From Echinococcus granulosus (lineage: Eukaryota > Platyhelminthes > Cestoda > Cyclophyllidea > Taeniidae), in NCBI RefSeq assembly GCF_000524195.1, contig NW_020170530.1, positions 7,385 to 71,384 on the forward strand: 64,000 bases of DNA, in the 5' to 3' direction. Below the pieces are notes generated by a model, which ran no database searches, had not been told where the DNA came from, and saw nothing but the letters and a program-made list of their open reading frames with translations. Position 1 is the stretch's first letter. Each line of letters begins with the position of its first letter. The position numbers were made by a program, and so were the translations under genes. Positions 35,801 through 46,700 of this stretch are shown in pieces.

Positions 35801-36835
35801 TTAACTTTTGGATTTTTTTGAGCCGAGAGCGGGATCAGAAGAAGACGAAGTAGACAAACGACTTTTGTAAAGGGAAGAAGGGTCAGTGCACCTGGAGCAG
35901 AGCCAACCGGTTGGCACTCGAGCAGTGAGAAGGGGCGGCGAGTGACAGAGTTTATGATAGAGGCCACGACACCGCGTACACTCCACAAGCACGTTGTTGG
36001 TGACAGGATTCTCGATGGAAGTGGGAAAAGCTTCGTTGACATCATGATCTGCAGCCGCAGTCATACGACCACACACGCAGCACATGAGATCTGCCACAAG
36101 GTCCTCCATCACCTCCATGCCGACAGGTGGGGAATTGGCTTCACCTCCATTCCCACTGCCACTAACGACTGGTGAGGGCTGCTCCGCGATTATAGTCTTG
36201 CCCTGGCACACCACCACCGGAATGAGAGGCACTACGGAAAAAAACTCCTTGGGTTCTTACGTTACTTACGGGGACATGATATAGATGGGGTTCTTTTAGT
36301 CACACCAGAAATTTTCCTTAAGAAAAATAATGATGTTCAATGTAACAGATTTATAACACCAATTTACCATTTGTAGTGCTTGAGGGACTCTGATTTTTCG
36401 ATGAAATTGTTGAAACGTGAGCAGAGGAAGTGGAAGCCGTCACATCGAAGAAATTAGTCGATTTGGATGATTTAGAGGCTCCACCATCGCCTTGGGCTGA
36501 CTCCGATGTCAACAAAGGACCTTGAGCTGAAATGCGCGGACGCACAACTCCACGCTGAAAGACAAAATTAGATATGTTAGTAAGAGAAAAAGCATCTGGA
36601 AAATTACCTCGCTACCGGAACTGTTCTCCTCCTTGAGTCCTGAAGGCTCCATCCGAAGAGCCTCCGCAAGAGTTATACGAGCAACGGCTGCCTCATTTTC
36701 ACATGTATCTTTGTATAACTTGCGCAAACGTGCAGTATCCTCCGCCTTTTGTGAATGCAGAAGTCGTAGTGCCTTGATCAACCAAGCCTCCGATATATTC
36801 GTTCCAATAGAGGATGGCCCCGTGGAGGAAGACAT
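35801..36835 (-). CDS. INTS12: Integrator complex subunit 12, PHD-finger protein
   Basis: Nuclear subunit of the Integrator complex, which cleaves snRNA transcripts and attenuates RNA polymerase II. Three exons in transcript order: 36608-36835, 36368-36554 and 35801-36231. Phases agree, giving 281 aa. The N-terminal ISEAWLIKALRLLHSQKAED (residues 14-33) matches the conserved INTS12 microdomain (xxFLKALxFLHSKxxDS). A Ser/Thr-rich linker follows. The C4HC3 PHD finger spans 189-253, with ligands Cys189, Cys192, Cys223, Cys226, His231, Cys234, Cys250 and Cys253. It ends in a basic tail (GSKKSKS). Human INTS12 is much longer (462 aa); the missing part is its Ser-rich C-terminus. Intron 1 is only 53 bases. 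Confidence 0.88.
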
Positions 36836-36869
36836 CTAGGTGACGTAGCGGTTTAAGTCATTCAGAACG

Positions 36870-36969
36870 NNNNNNNNNNNNNNNNNNNNNNNNNNNNNNN
36901 NNNNNNNNNNNNNNNNNNNNNNNNNNNNNNNNNNNNNNNNNNNNNNNNNNNNNNNNNNNNNNNNNNNNN
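36870..36969. other. assembly gap, 100 N
   Basis: Exactly 100 undetermined bases between the start of INTS12 and the 3' end of TRAPPC3; the round number marks a scaffold gap of unknown true size. Missing DNA could include the INTS12 promoter. Confidence 0.99.
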
Positions 36970-37044
36970 AGCCCATACCACAGGTATTCCAAGTCGGGTT
37001 ACCACACCTGAGAAGTAACAAGGGAACAAAGTGGAACAGAGCGA

Positions 37045-37050
37045 TTTATT
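37045..37050 (-). other. polyadenylation signal of TRAPPC3
   Basis: AATAAA on the minus strand, 52 bases past the TRAPPC3 stop codon. Confidence 0.65.
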
Positions 37051-37102
37051 GAGAGGATAAGTGAAGGATAGGAAAAATGGGAAGAAGAAGCAGGGTAAGG
37101 AG

Positions 37103-37868
37103 TTAGTCTTCTCCCGCAAAGACCTCCTTAATTCGACGAATAAATTTAACACGGATTTCGGTGTGTTTGTCGCCACGAAGTTGATCGAGAACAATTCTTG
37201 CATCAACCTCTAATTGCATCTTTAAAAAAAATTGAACACTGAACAAGAGAGTAACTAGAAGGAAGTTGAAACGAACAAACATACGCTGTGCAAAGCACCG
37301 CGAATTGCACCAGCAAGAACGTTACAGTAGAGAAGCTTTGGGTGTTCAGAAGGGAGATCGACAAACTCCGTGAGAGGATTCGAATCCAGAAGGAGCGAAA
37401 ATTCGTCTCCAGCGGAGCTAAATTTGCTCACAGAGGGAGAAATTCCAAGGAAGTGCTTAAACCCGTTTACTAGTTGGTTGGCAGTTTCTCTGAAATCTGC
37501 GCATCTACCCGGGTTGCCCTTGGCGACAAAGTCTTCGGCCAACTTCTGACCAATATTGAAGCCACTGGAAATAAAGAGGATGAGAGAAAAACCAACATAT
37601 TATCCAGCTGTTCATTTATCGCATCATCCGATTCGAAATCCTTAACTATTTGAGCTACCAGAGAGCCATACGTGAGGGTAAATAGCTCGGTGTTCTAAAA
37701 AAGAAACGGATTGCGACACTTTAAACTAGCACTCAGCAAGATTAAATAATGATGCATAAAACGAGTCTTATGGAGATTCACCAAATTTGATAAGCACAAG
37801 CATTGGTAGCAAAGTAGCTCTCATACCATCCGAACTGGCTCAGGAGCCTTCGCCTGCTGACGAGACAT
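37103..37868 (-). CDS. TRAPPC3: trafficking protein particle complex subunit 3 (BET3)
   Basis: Core subunit of the TRAPP tether and Rab GEF in ER-to-Golgi traffic. Four exons in transcript order: 37827-37868, 37597-37694, 37285-37564 and 37103-37219. Phases agree, giving 178 aa against 180 in human. Conserved blocks are NTELFTLTYGSLVAQIVKDF, NPGRCADFRETA, SAGDEFSLLLDSNPLTEFVD and a TEIRVKFIRRI end. Cys68 sits exactly at the buried, palmitoylated Cys68 of human TRAPPC3. The intron between exons 2 and 3 is 32 bases (37565-37596), with a GTTGGT donor. It is transcribed away from EMC2, 280 bases between start codons. Confidence 0.95.
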
Positions 37869-38148
37869 CACGGAGGCCTTCAGGTCAGCGCGCGTAGGCT
37901 AAATTCCACAACTCCACAGTCGGCTTATGGCAGCCAAAAGTAGGCCTTAGCTTATACAGGCTCGATGTCAAAATGTCCTAGACACAATCAGCAAGAATTG
38001 TTATCGTATTTTCTTGCAAAAGTCATGTAAGTTATTGAATAATTCTAATCATGAATATTTTGGTAACTATTGTAAGAATTTAGTGCTCTTTGCTGCTCGG
38101 TTTTTCATTGGTCTGAACTCCGTCGTTTGCCTGTCGCATGTGCTTACG
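37869..38148. promoter_or_regulatory. shared bidirectional promoter region of TRAPPC3 and EMC2
   Basis: The start codons of two divergent housekeeping genes are 280 bases apart, so both promoters must lie here. A CATTGG/CCAATG motif (inverted CCAAT core) is near 38106 and a short GC-rich stretch (TCAGCGCGCGTAGGC) near 37884. Assignment is by position only. Confidence 0.5.
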
Positions 38149-41100
38149 ATGAATGGTGAGTACTATGGGGAATTGTATAAAAATGTGTGTTTTCTTTTTT
38201 TCGTTTAACCCTAAAGTTGGTGCATAATAGTCTATGGAGACACCTATTTACTACCTTTACATGAATGTAAACATGCGGTATGTTTTTTTGTGCTAATACA
38301 CATTTGTAATTGCTTTAGGGCAAAAATGAATCCACTTTTCGGCGCTTTTCTGCCTTTAGCTTAACAGCTTAGAGTTTAGTTAAGTTCACCAGACTGGTTC
38401 GTTGCTTTGCTTAGTGGTCAGGGCACTGAACACTTTACATCCCAACTTCTTTCCCTCAATAACCGCTCTTGTACAATCAACCTAAACATTTGTTTGCCAA
38501 GAGCTTTCCTTGTGCATTTAGAGGCTCTTTTGGAACTCCGCGAGATTCGTGAGAACAACCTACGTAAAAGTGCGACAGTTGTGCGTCTATGGGTTTCTGA
38601 TGTCGAACCAAAAATCTACAGACTTGGTCACGAAAGTTGGTTTAGAATGCTTCTCATTGGGGCTTCGTTCTTCTGAAACTATTTATCGGTTGTTCATTTT
38701 AGAATGGGTAATTTTGGAACAAGTCCTAATCGCCGCTTTAGACGTCGGCAATTTGGATCTTGCACAGGTGATTTTTTTCAGTAATTACAATAAAATTTGT
38801 TTCCAAAGGCTAACCTTGGGTAAAAGTATTCCATTGACCATTATTTATTATCTTGATATTTCGGTTTATTTTTTCGTGCATTGTTGTGCAGGTTTGTCTG
38901 AATCACCTACGAAAGCGTTTTCCAGAGAGTTCCCGCGTTAAACGTCTCTACGGAATGTACTTAGAGGCTTCGAATAAGTAAGTCAACAACTATATTTGCT
39001 CCTTCAACGGCTTCCATCCCTGTTACACCAATTTTAGAATCGATGACGCCCGCAATATCTACAAACAAATCCTCGACAAAGAAACAACGGATGTTGTAGG
39101 TCTTTATTTAGTTTTTGTAATATGACCTCTTAGCTGCTTACGGATCAGTTGATTTAGCCTATCTTAGGGGGCTGAATGACCGTTCAGACTTTTTTGCAAT
39201 TTTAGATTGCTCGCAAGCGTCTGATCACGATTTTCAAGGCTCAAGGTTGTATTAACAACGCAATTGATGAGTTAAACAAATATCTCAAGATGTGCGTTCT
39301 TACTAATAGCGCATGAGTTTTGCACCACTAATAAGGTCATTTAATATCCATGTTTTGTTAAATCTTCATGTAGTATCATCGACATCACTTCACACTGCTT
39401 TGGTCCGATATTTTAGATTCATGGCTGATGTGGAGGCGTGGGGTGAGCTGAGTGATTTGTACCTAGCCCAGGGGGACTATAAGCACGCTGCATTTTGTAT
39501 GGAAGAGGTGATTCTTGCTAATCCCCACAATCACCTGCTTCACGAACGCCTTGCTGAGGTACGTTACTCTTTAGTGAATGATGATTGTGTGACTGTGGGT
39601 TCAGCTAGACTGAAACCATTTCGGAGGGACCTGTCCCTTATAATAGATCATTTTTAGGGATAATTATGTGAACTATATGTGCATTCTTCCTCCCCATTTG
39701 GTATTTTTCTTCCAATCCAAGATTAAGTACTCCGAAGGGGGCGTTGAAAATCTGGAATTAGCACGAGCCTACTTCGCTCAAGCCTGCCGAATTAATCCAT
39801 TGAACATCCGAGCTCTCTACGGTTTGATTCTGGTGAGCTCTATCCGATTGAATTGGAGCAATCCATCATTGATTAGTTGGCTAGTTTTTCACGCAGATGG
39901 AAATGTTTTGTTACTGGCAGTTTTTATTATTGACCTGACGTACTTCGCTTTTGATACCACTATTTTTCTGACAGAGTAAAACTTCAATTGTTGATTAGAT
40001 CTTGGTCCCCCTCCCTTCTATTCTTCCTTGTCTACTCCTAATCGAAGTCATTGAATTGCATCTCTGAGCATTGTTACCATTAACTCTTAAAATGCATAAC
40101 ACGAATATAAATTTGCCCCATTGTTTGGTTTGTTTTGCGGCTTTGAAAACTAATCCATTGAAAGTTTGGCTCGATCATATATCGTGGTGGGGATTATGTT
40201 TGCTTCGTAATTCATGAATCGAAGCGAAGGCGGATTTAGGAGACTTCCAAATTCACGTATCAACCGATTTTCTGTTTCCTAACGCCTTCTTTGTCATATC
40301 TGACGTGTCGATATTGGCCCTCTTGACCTCTTCTCAGTTAGGGTTATAAATCCGACTTTTTGATGATAGACTAAGTGTTCCTTTTTTGCATTCCCCTGCT
40401 AAACTGTATCTCAATTCACTGCAATAAGAAAATAACCCTCTCAGGCTCTCCTTTCTCCTACTTAAATTACGGATTTTCCATGGCTGTATGGTTCGACGTT
40501 TTACGAGCGATGTTGGGTTGTGTTTTTCACTGTTTTTGATTCACTTGGGATATTACGGTTGTGGTTTTGCTCTTACTCATCCCCGGTACTGATGGTAGCT
40601 AGGGAAATTCGTTCGCATTCCTCCCGTCCAACTTTTGAAAGCGCGAAAACCCTAGGGAAAATTTTTTCGTGGCCCTTTGCTAGTCTAGACGTCACCTTTG
40701 TTCTGGATTAGATGAATGCAAGTGTACAGATTAAATGCCACTCACTGGGTTTTACGATTTTTGTCGTCCATCCCACCCTTTTCTATCATTCCGGCTTTTA
40801 GGGCAATCATATAGTTCCCTGTACTTGTGTAGGTAACTTCAACTTTTTGTCCTTTCAAGGCCGCCTCAAGCCTCTCTGGCAAGTTGACGGAAAAGACTCT
40901 AGCTGCCTTGCTTGAGGAGAGCAGCAACGCTGCCGTATCGCATCAGTACAGCCTACCGCCGCCAAATGCGGTCGCTCGTGTTGGAGGGGGTGGTAGCGGT
41001 GGTGGTAGTTTCGACAGCAAACGCGAGAACCATCAGCTCATCATATGGGCCGTTGGGAAGTTGAAAAAAATCTACTTGGTAGGGATTTTCCATGTTGAGA

Positions 41101-41435
41101 TATTTTTCTTAACACTTTCAAAACCCTTCTTAGACTTCGGTTTTGTCTTTCGTTATCAGTTTTGTAATTCTATTTAAGAGTTGATGCATGTTTACCTGAG
41201 TTGTTACTTCACTGTCACTTGCTCTTGAACAATTGTCTAATTCAAGGACGCCGGTATGGTTGCTCCAGTAGCACTTGCTAATGTGATCAAAGCGAAGGTG
41301 GGCACTACATCACGTGAGACTCCCGCATTGCCTTTATCGTCGTCTCGTCTAAGAGGCGACTACGCAGCCCTTCCTGAAATGTTTGAATGTCTCTCTACGT
41401 CTCTGGAGGAGTCTCCGCGTCAACACAAGAAATGA
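38149..41435 (+). CDS. EMC2: ER membrane protein complex subunit 2
   Basis: Cytosolic TPR subunit of the EMC, which inserts membrane proteins into the ER. Ten coding exons: 38149-38155, 38522-38635, 38703-38767, 38892-38977, 39038-39095, 39206-39291, 39417-39558, 39722-39832, 40860-41078 and 41247-41435. Phases agree throughout, giving 358 aa. Matches to EMC2 include WVILEQVLIAALD, KRFPESSRVKRLYGM, IARKRLITIFKAQG, ADVEAWGELSDLYLAQGDYK, FCMEEVILANPHNHL and GGVENLELARAYFAQA. The first coding exon supplies only 7 bases (Met-Asn-G) before a GTGAGT donor. Against human (297 aa) it has a long C-terminal part with a Gly/Ser insert near 265-275 (GGGGSGGGS). The exon 2 donor (A|GTTGGT) was chosen because it keeps the alignment length exact. 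Confidence 0.9.
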
Positions 41436-43735
41436 CGCAGCACTTTTAAACTCTCTTGTTTTGAAACAATCTGGGTGCTCTTTCATCTGCCACTCCTTTC
41501 ACCCTCTCTGCTAGTGCTTTTAATCCTTTTCTGGGGTGTGAATAGATGGTGTTAGCAGTGCGTTGTTTTGTGTCTGTGTCGCAGTAGACGCCTCTGCTCC
41601 CGGTCTTTTTTCTCGTCAGGTGGATAGCTTGAACAAGGCGATGGGTCGTTGTATGTCAGTTGTACGATGACTTGGCCAATGAAGGTAGCTGCCTGTCCAT
41701 GGATGTGTTGAAGAGTTTGGGTATTTTGTCTGTGGTTTCGCAGTTGCTTCAGTCTGCACTGGTTGTATTCCGCTTTGAGGGACGACCTTTGGACTGTGCT
41801 AGTCACCCTCCAGTTTTTCTGTAGTTTATTAGTATTTGTTCTTCGTACTACTTTTGATCATTATAACCTCAACAAACACTTAGAGCGCTACAGCATAGTC
41901 TTACATCTGCGATCTAGTTAAGTGGTGGGAGCGCTGTGGAACCTCACCTATGAGAAATAAGTTGTAAAGTGCGATTTCGGTGAATATGGCGTCAGGATCA
42001 CAACTTCAAAAGGTCTGCAAGAGCCTTAGTGTTTGGTGTAATGCTTCACTGAGTTGTTTGAGTGTGTTTCGGTTCCGTGGGCACTTACGTCGTGGTCTTT
42101 GTACTTCCGCTGATCGGCATAGCCTCTGACCCATGCCGATAGTCCCTTCAGCCCTTCTGTACGGTGGTAGCACACTTTCTGTCGTAGTATTATGGCTTAT
42201 TTCGTCTCCAGGACGGATTGGGAAGCTATATCGGTGGCAGCCGAAACTGAACCCGATTTCTATTACCAAAGGCCATACATTATTATGAGGGAAGAAGTGT
42301 ATGTTCTGCAGATGGGAGAGTCTGTAGCGAAACCCAATGGAAGGGTTGGAAATGATGTCTACATTTGGTATCTTCCCTAGTCCCTTACTCTGCAGGAATA
42401 ATGTTAACAAGTGAAGCAACACTAGCCTTGAGCTGTCCTGGGAAGTTCGTTACGGAGCTGTATACGGTACTTGCGTGAAGGTGTCAATAAGGTGAACAAG
42501 CGATACCTTCTCCATCTCATTACTAGCTGAATGGGACACAGAGAGATATGGCATGGCTGAGCAGCGCTGAATTGAGAACGTACTGACGAGGGGGAATTGA
42601 TGCAAAGGCTTCCCTTCATGAAAATACAAAAAAACCCATCCCTTATTGAATGACTGCTTTGAGGCCAGTGTCCTCACAACTGGAGACGGACAAACGCAAT
42701 GGACTGGACATCCCCCCTTCCCCAACACGATACCAAAAGGAATGTAACTCCAAATCCAGTTGAATTGCCAAGAGGTATCAGTGGCATTGCGGTCGAGTAT
42801 CCTCACACTTGGAAGCAAATACGGTGGCTGGCGCGGTTGGACCGTAGATGGTTCTTCACGGCACTTATTACCTTGTTATTACCGATATTGGAAACTAGCG
42901 TTGTTCAAAAGGGGAAGGGGGTGCACTGAACCCTTTATTTTGGCCTAACGGGCGCCTATATTTCGTCCTTTGTACTTCTGCCGGGTGGCGTGGGCTCTAG
43001 ATCACGCCAGAGGCCCCTTCACCCTTCTGTTCTTCTTCAAGGCATTATTATGCTCTGGTATTAAGACCTCTTTTGTCCTAATTAAAGACTTGAAAAGCTG
43101 CATTTTGTAGTTATTAATTTACTCTATCTCATGAAATTTTATTTTGGCAGAATTGATGTTCGCCAGTATTAGGCATACTGTTTTCCTGAAGGACGATATT
43201 ACGAAAAGTGTGATTCATTAAAACCGTGAAAGGCATTTAAAATAGTAGGGGTGCTTAGGCTTTCATAAGTAAGTACTTCTTTTGAAGCCTTATAGTGAAA
43301 ATAGTAAAAACAGAATAAAGTGTTATCAGTGCTGAATATCCAACTGCCTTCCACCTACAAAAACTATCGAAGGGTTTTTTAACAAACCACATAGTTGCCA
43401 CGAGTTTTCAAGACCTACTACGTGTTCGTTGCAGGCTGTGCTGCCGTATTTTAAGTAGTAATATATATGCAAATGATCAAACAAATAATAAAAGATGTTA
43501 ATAATAAATAATAACCTATAGTTTTAAATCGCCTCGTTGCCCGTGCACTAAGCAAAACTGTGTTCGGCCGGCAGCCCGTGTTCATGATGTGAGTATTCAT
43601 CACTTCAAGTTCGTACCTCGTAATAATAATATTACCACTAAAGCAACTATTTTTTAAGTGTTTCTGTCATCTGCTTCGAGAAAAATGCGGTAAAATGTTA
43701 TTTTGCTAATATTTTGCATCATTTATTTAGTTGCG
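41436..43735. other. intergenic between EMC2 and erlin
   Basis: It holds a complete TRIM-like element at 42.04-43.09 kb. The first 600 bases, rich in TG and GT, contain no gene I recognise and no clear AATAAA for EMC2. After the element there is AT-rich sequence up to the erlin exon. Confidence 0.5.
42040..43085 (+). mobile_element. complete TRIM-like LTR retroelement
   Basis: The 5' LTR is about 42045-42231 (GGTCTTTGTACTTCCGCTGA core, CAGCCCTTCTGTACGG). A primer-site-like CGGTGGCAG is at 42232-42240. The interior is about 680 bases with no real ORF; it has TCCCTTACTCTGCAGGAATA, GAAGTTCGTTACGGAGCTGT and AACTCCAAATCCAGTTGAAT. A polypurine tract AAAAGGGGAAGGGGG ends at 42921. The 3' LTR starts with TG at 42922 and runs to about 43080 (GTCCTTTGTACTTCTGCCGG core, CACCCTTCTGTTCTT). 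At about 1.05 kb without gag or pol it fits terminal-repeat retrotransposons in miniature, which depend on another element's enzymes. LTR divergence makes it old. Confidence 0.7.
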
Positions 43736-46700
43736 ATGTCAAATCCTCATGTGGCCTTTTCGTATCTTACGCTCGCATTGATAACTTGGGTGCTTATACT
43801 TTCTGCCTCAATCCACAAAATTGAAGAAGGGCACGTTGGTGTCTATTATCGTGGCGGCGCCCTGTTAAAAGAGACAAGTCCACCTGGCTTTCATCTCATG
43901 ATTCCACTCATTACCACCTTTAAGGCTGTTCAGGTATAGTTTATGGCTTTATTATACCTATATTCTATTCGTCACCACTTACTGTTGTTGAAGTACGCAT
44001 CTCTTGGGAAATACTTTTGATGATTTGTAATTTATTTACTTGCTGTACTTCTACTTTGTTTTTGTATCTCTTGGTTCATTGATCGATCTTCTGGTATACC
44101 ATATCAGTTCATTAGTGACTTTACTGGCCGCTGTTAGCAAAAGTGGTTGAAACTTCCATTGGAACTCCGCAATGGCATTGTTTTATTTTGACGCATTTTA
44201 TTTAGACCACTCTTCAAACTGATGAGGTCAAAAACGTACCCTGTGGAACGAGGTTTGTTTTTGCTTTCATAACTCTTGCCCTGGTTTAAGTGGTGGTGTT
44301 GTAATCTACTTTGACAGAATTGAGGTGGTTAATTTGCTTTCAGCGGAAAGCGGTACGCTGGTTAAAAATTCCTAATTGTTGTCTAACATACCATGGTCTG
44401 ATGTTTTTTGACTACCGAATTGCATTTTAAAGCCTACGAAATAGTGAAGAACTACAGTGCTGAATATGATAAAACTCTAATCTACAACAAGGTTCATCAC
44501 GAGCTGAACCAGTTTTGCAGCAGTCACACCCTTCAGGAGGTGTATATCGACCTCTTTGGTGAGTTGCTGTGATGCGAATTCGCATAATTTTTGAAAAAGA
44601 ACAGTAGAATTGTATAGCATTGCCGTTTTATCTAGCTTAGTAGCCCTCTCATGGGAGTACTTATGAGTTGTTATTCATAATAATCCATAACATTACTATA
44701 CATAGTTTGATTTTGCGAAATCTGGCAATTGCATTTATTTTTACGAAAATGGTGATAGCTTGCGGAATCTTATCTTACAAGTGAATTATTTGAAATCTGG
44801 CAAGGACACACTATCAACTGAACACCTATTTTTTGACATATTTGACCGATAAGAATGGTTCAAAAGGTTATGTTGTCTCCACATCTTGTGGAGCAATATT
44901 TAGGTGGATCGATTTATTCGCCGTTTGTCAAAATTAATATTAGATAATAAGCTTATTTTTCTCCCACTGGTTTCAATGAACTTGTACATTTGCATCTATT
45001 TTTCGGGTTACGAAAGCTGTTGTGGTTGACGTGAGGAAGTTCATTTATTCACTTTCAATGGTTTGATGGACGCCGTCGTCTTGGTATGATAAAATTAAAG
45101 CGTTGGAGGGTTGGGAACTCAAACAACATCATTGGAGTCTTGGACTGATTGTGCTCAGGTCTCAGCTTGATAGATTAGATGCTTATATAAGTACCCATTG
45201 CAATGTTAACAATGAATAAATGTGCAATTTGAGGCCCTTGCTCAGTGTCTGACTAGAAGGCTGAGATATTTTTGCACTCTTAGATAACGCTCGGGTAAAA
45301 AAATAGAGTAGGAGGCTGTCAAACGCATCACTTCCTTATCATTAATTCTGAAATTAGAAGGGATGTTCTCTTCACTCGAGATATGGCCTAACAACGGATT
45401 GAAAACGGGACTCTTATAGACTTCGCATCGCCTCGCGCGTCAATTCACTAAAAGCCACAATTACTAGTTAAGCAGGCTTTCTTTCGGAGTCGCACCGGTT
45501 TCACTGCCGATCAGGCCACTAAATTGTGAATTTCCGAATCGAAGGCAAGTACTTCCGTTGATAGTGGTGTAAACTACCTCCTCTATATTTCCCCATTTCC
45601 TCTTTAATCCGCATAGACCAGATTGACGAAAACCTAAAGAAAGCACTTCAGGAGGATCTCAACGTGATGGCGCCTGGCCTCTTCATTCAGGCGGTGCGTG
45701 TAACCAAACCCAAGATCCCCGAGAACATCCGACGCAACTACGAGTCCATGGAGGCTGAGAAGACGAAGCTACTGATCGCCGAGCAGCGCCAGCGTGTTGT
45801 AGAGAAGGAAGCCGAAACAGAGCGTCGAAGAGCTGTCATTGGTGCGTAAGGATTTTCTATGTCAAATCAATTCATCGCAATTCATTTGACAGAATATGCG
45901 CTTTTTGCTTCGCGATTTTTTTGCTTTTCTTGACTAATGTAAGTATGTTGAGGTAGTTCTAGTTATCGGCAGGAATGCTGAGCTTAGTGCGGTTTTAATC
46001 ATCATCACTTGCCTTTCTTTAACATTTAAGCGCTTGATTTACCCCCAAAATTTCCCTTCTTTCACAATTTTCAGTTATCCTTGCTTACATTTTGCAGCAT
46101 GGCTTTTCCGATTATAGAACATGAAATTCTCTGTTTCTTTTTACGAACTATTGCCTTTAATTTATTGATGGCATCTTTTATCGTTTCACGAATTTTTTTG
46201 ACCTGACCCATGGCGAAAACGTTCGAGGGACGAACGGGCGGTGCGAAAATGGCAGAAAACGATTTTAACTACGTGTCAGATTTTTTTCACTGCTTGAGAG
46301 TTGCGGTACAAGGTAGTCTGCTGAGCTTGTTAAATGACGGGCAGCTTCCAATTCATGTTTCTATTACTTGAGTGAGGGTTGTTTCTTAAGGCTCGTTTTG
46401 TCTTTCCTCAAATGACCAAAATAGACTGCTTTGATGTATCCTCTTTTGACTTGCCGTCTGGTTACTTCCGGTTGACATTCGTTCACTGTTATCGATTGAC
46501 AAGTTCTTGTGAAGTCAGAGTAGAGGATGCTAGTGATGGACGACCAAACCAACTCCAACAGTATCTTTTCGTCAGACTGCATTTGGAGCTCTAGTTCTAC
46601 TTAACCTTTCGCCGAACAATTGCCATGGTCGTGAAACGTTTATCCTAGTGCATTATAGGTAACAAATGGTCTATGTCGTGAGGGCGTTGAATGCCAAACC

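Noticed and set aside
42006..42929. Overlapping 60-140-codon frames on both strands
   Set aside because: All lie within the TRIM-like element, run on both strands and are not preserved in the 51-52 kb copy.
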